Shown here piece by piece: positions 27,218-36,700 of a DNA stretch of 64,000 nucleotides. The notes beneath the pieces were generated by a model, which saw only the letters and a list, made by a program, of their open reading frames with translations, searched no databases and had not been told where the DNA came from. Location of the stretch: the NCBI GenBank assembly GCA_903909375.1, contig CAIVVM010000034.1:1-64000 (forward strand). Direction: 5' to 3'. The stretch's first letter is position 1. Each line of letters begins with the position of its first letter. Position numbers and translations under genes: made by a program. Source of the DNA: an uncultured Alphaproteobacteria bacterium (GTDB lineage Bacteria; Pseudomonadota; Alphaproteobacteria; Caulobacterales; Caulobacteraceae).

Positions 27218-28396
27218 ATGACGGCATCCATTGTGAGACTGGCGGATCGCCGAAGCTTTCTGCGACACTCCGCGGCCCTGGGCGGGGTTGGTCTTCTGGG
27301 CGGTTGCGTGTCGGCCATGCCGCGCGCCTACGGGCCGGGTTTTCTGCCTCCGCCGGCCTTGGCCCCGATACGGGCCGGGCCCGGGCGGATCATGAACATC
27401 ACCGTCTGCCTGCGACCGTTCCGGGCCGCCGGACCGCGACTGGATGCCGAGCAGGTTGGCGACAAGCTGGTGGTCCACAACTACGGGCACGGCGGCAGCG
27501 GCTGGTCGTTGTGCTGGGGATCGGGCCAACTCGCGGTCAGGACGGCGATGGCGAACGGCGAGAAGGATATCGCCGTGATCGGCTGTGGCGCCCTGGGTCT
27601 TGCTGCTGCGACGCTGGCGCTTCGAGCCGGCGCCCGGGTCACGATCTACGCAAAGGACTGGATGCCCGACGTCCGTTCAGCGCGCGCCACCGGGATATGG
27701 TCGCCGGATTCCCGGATCGCGCTTGCCGGATCTGTGGGGCCGCAGTTCCCCCAGTTCTGGGAAGATATGGCGCGCGCATCCTTCCGTATGCATCAACGCT
27801 ATCTGGGTCTGGCGGACGGACCCGTAGAATGGACCGATCGCTACACGCTGTCGGACGAACCGTTCAAGGCGCGGGCTCCGGACTCCATGAGCTTTGCCCG
27901 CTATGAAGGCCGTGTCCACGACCTGACGCCGCCGGTCGAGGATGTCGCGCGCGGCGCCCATCCGTTCCCGACGCCCTATGTTCGCAGGACCAGCCTGCCG
28001 ATGTTCAACATCACCGAGTATGGGCGCGTGCTGATCTCCGATTTTCTGCAGGCTAGCGGACGCCTTGAGGTCATGGAATTCCACACGCCCGCTGAACTGG
28101 CGAACCTGCGCCAGAAAGTGATCATCAATTGCACGGGGTATGGCGCCCGCGCGCTCTGGAAAGACGAGAGCATTGTCCCTGTGCGGGGCCAGATAGCCTG
28201 GCTGATCCCACAGCCTGACGTGCGATACGGTGTCTACTATCGCGGGGTCAGCACCATCTCACGCCGCGATGGCATGGTGGTTCAACGAACCGGAGCGGAT
28301 GAATCCTACGGCTACAACGATGCGAACGAGCAGCCGGATCGCGCCGACGCCGAAGCTGCCGCGGCCACGATTGCTGGCCTCTTTCCCCGGGTTTGA
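27218..28396 (+). CDS. Tat-exported, circularly permuted D-amino-acid-oxidase-like flavoprotein
   Basis: A 392-residue DAO-family FAD oxidoreductase. Twin-arginine motif DRRSFLRH (RR at 11-12) and a following LGGC (Cys30) predict a Tat-exported, possibly lipid-anchored protein. In DAAO the stretch RPxRPxxRLE...HNYGHGG is C-terminal. Here RPFRAAGPRLDAE (66-78) and HNYGHGGSG (87-95) come before the FAD Rossmann motif GCGALG (122-127). The middle parts INCTG (303-307) and PVRGQ (321-325) follow in normal order. This is a circular permutation within one frame. Substrate is unknown. Start ATG 27218 has a GGGGAAGGG site. Confidence 0.82.
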   Translation: MTASIVRLADRRSFLRHSAALGGVGLLGGCVSAMPRAYGPGFLPPPALAPIRAGPGRIMNITVCLRPFRAAGPRLDAEQVGDKLVVHNYGHGGSGWSLCWGSGQLAVRTAMANGEKDIAVIGCGALGLAAATLALRAGARVTIYAKDWMPDVRSARATGIWSPDSRIALAGSVGPQFPQFWEDMARASFRMHQRYLGLADGPVEWTDRYTLSDEPFKARAPDSMSFARYEGRVHDLTPPVEDVARGAHPFPTPYVRRTSLPMFNITEYGRVLISDFLQASGRLEVMEFHTPAELANLRQKVIINCTGYGARALWKDESIVPVRGQIAWLIPQPDVRYGVYYRGVSTISRRDGMVVQRTGADESYGYNDANEQPDRADAEAAAATIAGLFPRV

Positions 28397-28415
28397 TGCC
28401 AGCGTCGCGCGGTCG

Positions 28416-29396
28416 TTACTGCTGCTGCATCTCGTGTCGCCTCTGCTCCTCGTACGCGGCGACATTGGGTTGAACACGACGCGTCGGGCCCGGGCCGCGC
28501 TTGGCCGCACGCATGAACTCGGGATCATTCACGGCCGCGCGCGCCTTGCGCACCGTGACGCCGACATCCAGATCGCTCGTGGTTGCACCCTTGTAGACCC
28601 CGCGAGATGGAGGCACGTCCGAGTAGTCCCGACCAATGGCGCAAGTGATGTGCCGCTCCCCGGCAATCGTGTTGTTCGTGGGGTCCAGGCCGATCCAGCG
28701 CAGGCTGGGCAGAAACACCTCGACCCAGGCATGCGTCGCGTCCGGATCGGAGCGATCGCCGTGCTTGCGGTCCGTGAACAGGTAGCCGGAAACATAGCGT
28801 GCCGGGACCCCCCAGCTACGACAGATTGTTATCATCACGTGGGCGAAATCCTGACAGACGCCCCGTCGGGTTTCCAGCACGTGGTCGATGGGGCTGTCAG
28901 CACGGGTGACGCCGGCTTCATAGGCGAATGAATCGTAGATCGCCTTGTTGAGCGCCAACACCGCCCTCAGCGGGTCCTGGCGACGAATGTCTTCAATGCC
29001 GTGATCGGAGATGTAATGGCGCAGCGCTTCTGTCTCGCGCGCGAAGCCGTGGGGATGCAGAAAGTCGAAGCACTCGCCCCGCAGCGCCTCTGACCGCATT
29101 CGGTCCCATTCGCCAGGGTCAAGGCCCTCGGGCAATCGAGGTGGCGCGTGACTCTCCACCGCCGCGCGGGCCGTGATCGTCAGGCGATCATGGGGTTGCG
29201 GCACGTCGAAGTGATGCACTGCATTTCCGAAGCTGTCGACGTAGGAGAACAGCTGTGAGGCGGGGTCCAGATCGAGATCAAAACTGACCAGCCGTTGCCG
29301 GATACTCTTCTGCGGCTGCATCCACACCTCCATCACGCTCTCGCGGATGGGCACGGCATATTTGTACTGGGTGATGTGGCGAATCTCGAGGAGCAC
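28416..29396 (-). CDS. Transglutaminase-family protein of the ATP-grasp/alpha-E cassette
   Basis: A 326-residue cytoplasmic papain-fold protein. An N-terminal bacterial transglutaminase-like beta domain (about 1-85) precedes the core with catalytic triad Cys181 (GVCQDFAH), His222 (THAW) and Asp238 (LDPTNN). It could cleave or form isopeptide bonds on the product of the partner ATP-grasp enzyme. It starts at GTG with AGGAAG upstream, 11 bases after the alpha-E gene stop, as third gene of the operon. The reaction is not established for this family. Confidence 0.88.
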   Translation of the reverse strand: MLLEIRHITQYKYAVPIRESVMEVWMQPQKSIRQRLVSFDLDLDPASQLFSYVDSFGNAVHHFDVPQPHDRLTITARAAVESHAPPRLPEGLDPGEWDRMRSEALRGECFDFLHPHGFARETEALRHYISDHGIEDIRRQDPLRAVLALNKAIYDSFAYEAGVTRADSPIDHVLETRRGVCQDFAHVMITICRSWGVPARYVSGYLFTDRKHGDRSDPDATHAWVEVFLPSLRWIGLDPTNNTIAGERHITCAIGRDYSDVPPSRGVYKGATTSDLDVGVTVRKARAAVNDPEFMRAAKRGPGPTRRVQPNVAAYEEQRRHEMQQQ

Positions 29397-29407
29397 GTTT
29401 CTTCCTT

Positions 29408-30352
29408 CTAGGCGGGGAGGCGGTCTTCGAGGGGGTAGGCGACAAAGGCGTCATAGAGGCTGCGGTGGATGGCCGAGCACTCGTCAAGAACGGTCTTCAG
29501 GAACGGACTGGCGCCCTGGGCCTCCAGTTCGTCCATGTCGCCATACTGGAGCCTCGCCCGCAGCCGACCCGCAAGTCGATCCGGCCCGCTGCCCGCCATG
29601 CCGGAGTGGCGGACAATGGCGGCCAGGTGTGTTTCGATCTGTTGGGTGCAGAAGCGAATGGAGCGGGGGAAATCCTCGTCCAGGGTCAGGAACTGCAGGA
29701 TGTAGCGAGGCTGCATCTCCGCGGTGTAGACCCGCAGATAGGGCTCCAGGGCGCAGCCCATCCGCAGCACGCTGGTAAGCGCGAAGTGATCTGTTACGGG
29801 TTTACGTTTGCGGCCCTCGCCGAACACCACTTCCAGAAGCGAACCGATCAATTGGGCGCGCTCCAGATAGACGCCCAGCAAAAGGAAACTCCACCCTTCG
29901 CCATGGCTCATCGTTGCATCACCGGCGCCCTTGAAGAGATGGAGGTCGGCGATGGTGTCGTGGAGAAAGAGTTGTGATCCTCCTTCGAACGATCGGGTGG
30001 CGTCCGGATCGTTCATGCGCAAATAGATCAGGTTCAGCCGTTCCCAGGTCTCGGTGGTGATCTGGTCGCGCACCTGACGGGCATTCTCGCGGGCGTGGGC
30101 GATGGAGGAATAGATGGAGCCCCGGTCACCGCGGTCCAGCGCCAGGGCGAGGGCCGCATCATAGGGGCTCTTTGCGCGCGCCATTTCCGGGTCGCCGACG
30201 GCCGCCAGCGCAATCCGCGCCACCTGGGTGGCGGCCTCAGAGCGATCCAGGGTCGCGTTCAGCATCACGTCGGAGAGCCGGCACATATGCTCGGCTCGCT
30301 CCACATATCGACCGATCCAGTAGAGACTGTCGGCCACTCTGGCGAGCATCAT
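29408..30352 (-). CDS. Alpha-E domain protein (DUF403)
   Basis: A 314-residue all-alpha protein that begins MMLARVADSLYWIGRYVERAEH, the hallmark opening of the alpha-E family. It has no known catalytic residues and no membrane segments. It almost always accompanies circularly permuted ATP-grasp proteins. Its ATG overlaps the ATP-grasp stop by four bases, so the two are probably made in equal amounts and may form a complex. Molecular role unknown. Confidence 0.88.
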   Translation of the reverse strand: MMLARVADSLYWIGRYVERAEHMCRLSDVMLNATLDRSEAATQVARIALAAVGDPEMARAKSPYDAALALALDRGDRGSIYSSIAHARENARQVRDQITTETWERLNLIYLRMNDPDATRSFEGGSQLFLHDTIADLHLFKGAGDATMSHGEGWSFLLLGVYLERAQLIGSLLEVVFGEGRKRKPVTDHFALTSVLRMGCALEPYLRVYTAEMQPRYILQFLTLDEDFPRSIRFCTQQIETHLAAIVRHSGMAGSGPDRLAGRLRARLQYGDMDELEAQGASPFLKTVLDECSAIHRSLYDAFVAYPLEDRLPA

Positions 30353-31833
30353 CGCGCGGCTCCCTTGGTATCAGCAAGAATCCAGGTGTCCTTGGACCCT
30401 CCGCCCTGACTGGAGTTGACTACCAATGACCCCTTTTTCAGCGCCACGCGCGTCAGGGCGCCGGGTGTCACGGTGATCTTCTCGCCCGACAGGATGAACG
30501 GTCGCAGGTCCACATGTCGCGGCTCGATGGCGTGATCGATCAGACAGGGCGCTGTGGAAAGTTGAATCGTCGGCTGGGCGATATAGTTGGCGGGATCAGC
30601 GCGCAGAGCATCGGCGAACTCTTCCTGCTGGGCCTTGGTGGAGTGGGGCCCAACCAGCATGCCGTAGCCGCCGGAGGCGCCCACGGCCTTGACCACCAGC
30701 TTGTCCAGATTGGCCAGCACATGGCTCAACTGCGCCGGTTCGCGGCAGAGGTAGGTCTCGATATTGGGCAGGATGGCGTCTTCGTTCAGGTAGTAGCGGA
30801 TGATTTCCGGCACATAGGCGTAGACGGCCTTGTCGTCGGCTACCCCGGTCCCGGGTGCGTTGCAGATCACCACGTTGCCGGCCCGATAGGCGTTGAACAA
30901 CCCTGCGGCGCCGAGTGAGGAATCCCGCCGGAAGGTGAGAGGATCGATGAAGTCGTCGTCGACCCGGCGGTAGATCACATCAATCCGGCGCAGGCCGGTG
31001 GTCGTACGCATGTAGACCATGTTTTCGTGCACCACGAGGTCACGGCCTTCGACCAGGGGCACACCCATCAAGCGCGCCAGATAGGCGTGCTCGTAGTAGG
31101 CGGAATTGTAGACCCCCGGTGTCAGTACGGCGACCTGCGGGTTCGGACGCCAGTCTGCAGCCATGCTCTTCAATGTGGCCAGCAGGAGGTCGGGATAGCG
31201 ATCGACCGACCGGACGCCGGCTCCACGGAATGTGCCCGGAAACACTCGCTTCGAGGCCTCGCGGTTTGCCAGCATGTATGAGACGCCGGAGGGGACGCGC
31301 AGATTGTCTTCCAGGACCGCGAACTCGCCGTTCGGCTGACGGATCAGGTCCGAGCCACAGACGTTTGCGTAAGCCTTGTGCGGGACATAGAGGTTCTGCA
31401 TCTCGCGACGATAGGACGGCGCCTGGAGCACCAGCTCCCGCGGCACCACGCCGTCCATCAGGATCTGTTGTTCCGAATAGATGTCCGCCAGAAACATGTT
31501 CAGCGCCCGCAGACGCTGGATCAGCCCGGCTTCAATGCGCGACCACTCCTGGGCGGGGATGATGCGCGGCAGGATGTCGGTCGGAATGATGCGCTCGGTC
31601 GAACTCTCCGCGCCATAGACGGTGAAGGTGATGCCCTGCAGCAGGAAAAACCGTTCCTGTGTCTTCTGTCGTTCGGCCAACTCGTCGGGAGACAAGGTCG
31701 CCAGGCGCGCTTCAAGGGCGTGGTAGTGCTTGCGGACCCGACCGTCGGGAGCCAGCATTTCGTCATAGGGCAGCGCGGACGTCTTGGCGCCGGTCGGCAG
31801 GTCGTCTCGTTTGGCGCTCACGACAGTTTCCAC
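30349..31833 (-). CDS. Circularly permuted type 2 ATP-grasp protein (DUF404/DUF407)
   Basis: A 494-residue predicted carboxylate-amine ligase. Recognisable blocks are ERIIPTDILPRIIPAQEW, NVCGSDLIRQPNGEFAVLEDN (split ATP-grasp metal/ATP parts), KAVGASGGYGMLVGP (glycine loop) and RHVDLRPFILSG. Families of this kind are predicted to join amino acids or peptides in ATP-dependent amide bonds. The start is GTG 31833, with GTG 31821 as an alternative better spaced from GAGGGG. First gene of the ATP-grasp, alpha-E, transglutaminase operon; substrate unknown. Confidence 0.9.
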   Translation of the reverse strand: METVVSAKRDDLPTGAKTSALPYDEMLAPDGRVRKHYHALEARLATLSPDELAERQKTQERFFLLQGITFTVYGAESSTERIIPTDILPRIIPAQEWSRIEAGLIQRLRALNMFLADIYSEQQILMDGVVPRELVLQAPSYRREMQNLYVPHKAYANVCGSDLIRQPNGEFAVLEDNLRVPSGVSYMLANREASKRVFPGTFRGAGVRSVDRYPDLLLATLKSMAADWRPNPQVAVLTPGVYNSAYYEHAYLARLMGVPLVEGRDLVVHENMVYMRTTTGLRRIDVIYRRVDDDFIDPLTFRRDSSLGAAGLFNAYRAGNVVICNAPGTGVADDKAVYAYVPEIIRYYLNEDAILPNIETYLCREPAQLSHVLANLDKLVVKAVGASGGYGMLVGPHSTKAQQEEFADALRADPANYIAQPTIQLSTAPCLIDHAIEPRHVDLRPFILSGEKITVTPGALTRVALKKGSLVVNSSQGGGSKDTWILADTKGAAR

Positions 31834-32022
31834 ACCCCTCGCCGGAATGACCGGTTGAATCTGTAGGACGCTTAGGAGCTTCCCGGAAGCGTAGCGTTGA
31901 AAATCCCTGGAACTTCGCCCTCCGTTCGAGCGCTGCTCAGGAATTGGGCGCCGCCAGATGGATGACAGAAGGGGGTGGTCCGGCTACACCCGTCCCCGGG
32001 GCTGCGACCAAGGGAATCTGGA

Positions 32023-33798
32023 TTGGGTCGACTGCTATATGCTGTCGCCGCGTCAGCGGCGGCCTGTACGCCCGTTCTTGCGGAGGCCGCAGAACCGCGC
32101 GCCACTGTACAGGGTGAGGTTTCCGGTGAGCTGAAGGCCACGATCCAGAAGGTCATCGGCGCCACGGATCGCCCCGTGGAGAATCGTTTCGAGGCCCGTC
32201 GTCGCGCCCGTGCCGCCGCGGAGGACGCGATCGCAGTCCTCCGTTCGGAAGGCTACTACGGCTATCGCGTAGAGCCCGATGTGGGAGAGTCCGATCCGCC
32301 GTTGCCCATTGTTCAGATTTCGCCTGGCCCTAAGTTTCGATTGAAATCACCCTCGATCAGCTGGGTGGGCGCCTCGCCAGACGAAGACGCGATCTCTGTG
32401 GCGACCGGGGCCCTTGGCCTTGTTCCCGACGCGCCCGCGCGGTCGGTCGATATCCTGGGCGCCGAGGGGAGGGTGTTGGCCGCGATACAGAAGCGCGGTT
32501 ACGCCGACGCGGAGGCGACGCCGCTCGATGTACTTGTGGACCATTCAGACACATCTGTACTGGCGACGTACCGCATCGCCTCGGGCGCGCTGGTGCGGCT
32601 GGGCGGGCTGGACATCCAGGCGTCAGGTCATACGCGAGATGGCTTTCTGCGGGGGCTCACGCCCTGGAAGGCAGGCGCGGTATACAATCCGGACGATGTG
32701 GCCGAGCTTGAGCGCCGCCTGCTCGACACGGGAGCCTATGACGCCGTCACGGTGGCGTTGTCACCGCCGGGAGCCGCATCCGACGACGGATATCGACCCG
32801 TCGTGCTGAGCCTTGCGGAACGAAAGCCTCGCTCAATCGAAGGCGGCGCCAGCTATTCAACCAGCGAGGGCGCGGGCGTAAACGTGCGCTGGACTCACTA
32901 CAATCGCCTGGCGCGAGCCGACACTATCGCGCTGTTCGGCCAGGTTTCGGACCGCGACACGCGAGCTGGCGGCGATCTGTCTCTCCCACACTGGCGTCGG
33001 GCTCAACAGACGCTTCGGACCGGCGCCGCCGGCTACCAGGTCAAGACTGACGCCTTTGACGCAACCGGGTTCGGGGTACACGCCGATCTGACCCGCCGTT
33101 ATGGGAAAACCTCATACGCGACGGTAGGGCTGTCCGCCGACTACAGCCGGACTCAGGAAATCCGGTTGAACACCCTGATCCCCCTTGGGCGTGATCTCGT
33201 GACGTTCGTTGCGCTGTCGGACCTGTTGCTCGACCGATCCACTGATCCCCTCGACCCCAAGGCCGGGTGGCGCCTGAGTGCGCGGCTTGAACCAACCCTG
33301 ATCGTGGGCGACACCAATCTGCCCTACCTGCGGGGTGTGGCGCAGGGGACAGTCTACCAATCCCTGGACAAGGGCGGCGAGACGGTTGTGGCGGCGCGCC
33401 TGCGGCTGGGGCGCATCGTCAACGGCACGGTGGATCAGGTGCCGGCGTCACAGCGGTTTTACGCCGGTGGCGGGGGTTCGGTGCGGGGCTTTTCCTATCA
33501 GGCCGTCGGCCCGCGATTTGCGGACGGCACGCCGCGTGGCGGCGTTTTCCTGATGGAGTCGTCGCTTGAGGTGCGCCGCGAACTCACATCCACATGGGGC
33601 TTAGCCGTGTTTGCCGATGCCGGAGCTGTGGGATCAGGCGGCCCGGTGGATTTCCGGGATCTGGCCATCGGAGCTGGCTTTGGGGTCCGGTACAATCTCG
33701 GTTTCGCCCCGATCCGGGTGGATATTGCGACCCCGGTCACGCGTCGGCGTGGGGAGCCGCCCTTCCAGATATACGTCAGCATCGGTCAGAGCTTTTGA
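32023..33798 (+). CDS. tamA: Outer membrane translocation and assembly protein TamA
   Basis: A 591-residue Omp85-family protein. Together with TamB it assists insertion of outer membrane proteins and/or lipid traffic. A signal peptide (about 1-22, ending AEAAE) is followed by POTRA repeats (about 30-240) and a 16-strand barrel with GGGGSVRGF and a terminal Phe (VSIGQSF). I chose TTG 32023 because AGGGA (32011-32015) is 7 bases upstream and the resulting signal peptide is compact; a GTG at 31975 has no usable spacer. The stop overlaps the tamB TTG. Confidence 0.88.
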   Translation: MGRLLYAVAASAAACTPVLAEAAEPRATVQGEVSGELKATIQKVIGATDRPVENRFEARRRARAAAEDAIAVLRSEGYYGYRVEPDVGESDPPLPIVQISPGPKFRLKSPSISWVGASPDEDAISVATGALGLVPDAPARSVDILGAEGRVLAAIQKRGYADAEATPLDVLVDHSDTSVLATYRIASGALVRLGGLDIQASGHTRDGFLRGLTPWKAGAVYNPDDVAELERRLLDTGAYDAVTVALSPPGAASDDGYRPVVLSLAERKPRSIEGGASYSTSEGAGVNVRWTHYNRLARADTIALFGQVSDRDTRAGGDLSLPHWRRAQQTLRTGAAGYQVKTDAFDATGFGVHADLTRRYGKTSYATVGLSADYSRTQEIRLNTLIPLGRDLVTFVALSDLLLDRSTDPLDPKAGWRLSARLEPTLIVGDTNLPYLRGVAQGTVYQSLDKGGETVVAARLRLGRIVNGTVDQVPASQRFYAGGGGSVRGFSYQAVGPRFADGTPRGGVFLMESSLEVRRELTSTWGLAVFADAGAVGSGGPVDFRDLAIGAGFGVRYNLGFAPIRVDIATPVTRRRGEPPFQIYVSIGQSF

Positions 33799-36700
33799 CC
33801 GCGACAGAACAGCAGACCCCGCCACGCGTTCCTCGACGCGGACGCCGGATCGTCCTTGTCCTGGTGGCGATCCTCCTGGCCGCCGTCGGGACTCTCGCCG
33901 CACTTCGATACGGCGTGTTGCTTCCGCAGGTGCGCGCCTTTGTCGAGGCCCGGGCAGATGGTTTGCGCGTGGGCCAACTTGGCAGGCTGCGCATCGAAGG
34001 TCTGACGGGCGACCTTTGGCGTGACGCTCATGCCAAACGGGTTACGCTGCGAGACTCAAATGGCATCTGGGTTCAAGCTGATAATGTCCATATTTCATGG
34101 GACTATCGCCAACTTCTGACGCGTCGATTCGAGGTGAGCCGGATTGAAGCCAGCAGTGTCCGGGTCCTTCGGCGACCCCAGCTTGGCCCGCGTCGCCCCA
34201 TGCGCGAGCAGCCGGTCTCGATAGAGATCCGCGACCTTCGCGCGCGGCTGTTGCTTGATCCTGCGTTCAGCGGCCAACAGGGCGACTACGACGTCCGCGC
34301 CAATCTTGACCTTGAGCGTGGAGGTCCCAAGTCGGGTCGGGTGTCGGCCGTGAGTCGCCTGCATGTCGGGGATCAACTGAGCCTGGGCTTCAGAACGGGC
34401 GCAAAGGGCGTCTTCAAGGTCGATGGTAAGGCGGAGGAAGCCCGGGGCGGTGCGCTGGCGGGCGCTATAGGTCTCCCCGTGGATCAACCCTTCGAGCTGG
34501 TGCTCCGGGGCGAGGGGTCGCTTTCCCGGGGCAACTTTACCGCGCACGCGACCTCGGGGAACACGAGGCCACTGGACGCGACCGGCGCGTGGACGCCGAA
34601 AGGCGGGCAGGCCACGGGGCGAGTGTCGCTGACAGCCTCGTCACTGACGACCGTGCTGGCGGGCCGGCTGGGCCCGGAGCTTCAATTCATCGTCAGCGGG
34701 AGCCGGGCGGGCCCCGACCTCTATGCCCTGGACGGTCGTTTCACGTCGGAGGCGCTCGGCGTTCATGCCTGGGGTCTTGGCAATCCCGCCAGCCTCAATC
34801 TGGCTGCCACGGGCGCTCGGTTTGTCGCGGAGGCCCGATCATTGTCACGCCTCACGGGAGGGCCGACCTCTGGACCGGCGCGATTGGCGGGTCTCGTGAC
34901 GGGTAAGGCCAGCGAATGGCGGTTCGTGGGCGCCGCGTCACTCGAAGCCGTCGCCGCCAGTGGCTATCGCCTGGCGCGCGTCACCGGACCGATCGAGGTT
35001 TCATCCGCCAAGGGTCGCTACGCGATCAAGGCTGCGGCAACTGGATCCGGCGGGCAGGGCGCCGGTTTTGCCGCCGCCCTGCTAGGCGCCGCGCCAACGG
35101 CAAGCCTGGAAGGTGAGCGCCTCGCCAACGGGCAAATTCTGGTCCGACGCCTGGGCCTTGTCGGGCGTGAACTGAGGGTCCAGGCCAGCGGCGACCGGAC
35201 CCTCGTGGGCGCAGTCAACCTCAAGGCGACCGCGCAGATCAGCAACCTCACTGTCGCAAGACCGGGGGCCTCTGGGAGTGTCGCCTTCAAAGGGTCCGCA
35301 TCCCAGAGCCGGGCTGGACGTCCGTGGGACATCGCGCTCGAAGCGCAGGGGGATCGGTTCGCTCTGGGGTTCGCGGAAATGGACCGCTTGTTGGGTAGCA
35401 AGCCGCGATTGGAGGCGAGGGCCGAGTGGCTCGCCGGGCGCCTTGAGGTTTCCCGGGCCAGGCTGGATGGCGCGGCGCTCAACGCCACCGCCACGGGTGC
35501 TCTCGGCGCCGCCGGCGCTCTGGGGTTCCGGACCGACTGGTCGGCGTCAGGGCCTTTCCGGGCGGGCCCTGTCGAGCTCCTCGGGCGTGCCAGGGGCGAG
35601 GGCGACATCACGGGAGACCTGGTTGCGCCGCGCCTGACGCTCACGGCGGAACTTGAGCAGATCGACGTCCCGCGGCTGCCGATGCGAAACGGCAGGCTTA
35701 ACCTGGTGTTCGAGCGCCAGGTCGACGGGTCCAGCGGCAATGTTTCCCTGATAGCGGAAAGCGCGTACGGGCCGGCGCGATTGGGATCCGATTTCAGCTT
35801 TGCCCCGGGGGGGGTGGATCTCTCCGATCTCGTCATCGACGCTGGAGGGGTGAGGGCGTCGGGTAGGTTGACGCTTCGTGATCGCGCGCCCTCGGCGGCT
35901 GACCTTGAGCTTGATATCGGGCCAGGCGCGCTGCTGGATACAGGCCGGATGACGGGAACAGCCAGGATCGTCGACACCAGCGGCGGGCCCCGTGCGGTGC
36001 TGGTTCTCAACGCCGAGCGGCTTCGCGCGAGGGGCTCGACGGTCACGGTGCGTTCGGCGAGGCTCACCGCCGACGGGCCGATGGAAAGATTGCCTTATGC
36101 CGTTGAAGCGAGTGGCGCGTCAGGCCAGGGCGCATGGACGATCAAGGGGCGGGGCCTGCTGTCTGACGCCCGTCCGGGCTATGGCCTGACCCTGGATGGG
36201 CGAGGCTCCCTGGGAACTCGAGATCTCCAGACCGTTGAGCCAGCGGTGTTCCGTTTCGCCGACGACGATCAGAGCGCGCGGGTGCGTCTGGTGGGCTCGG
36301 ACGGCGGCAGGCTGGAACTTGACGGCGCGCTGAAGGGTGACGCGGCGAATGTACGGGTGAAGGTGATGGAGATGGGCCTGAACCTCTTTGACGCTGACTT
36401 TGACGGGCGGGTCGACGGCAATCTCGTTCTGCGGGGACGCGGCGAACAACTCTCAGGCGTCCTTGAGGCGCGCCTCACCAACGCGCGCGGTCGCGGCACG
36501 CCTGCGGCGCAGGGGATTGATGGGACCCTGCGCGGTCGCCTAGCGGACGACACCCTGACCCTCGATCTGGCTACCGCCAGTCAACAGGGTTTGAAGGGCG
36601 AAGCCAGTCTGGTTCTGCCGAGCGAGAGCTCCGCCCGGCCATTCAGGGTCGCCGTATCCAGGCAACGCCCGATGCGCGGCAGTTTCAATGCTGAAGGCGA

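Noticed and set aside
33594-33794. Upstream extension of tamB through the tamA 3' end
   Set aside because: The peptide looks like a shadow frame; TTG 33795 in a TTGA overlap directly precedes the membrane anchor.
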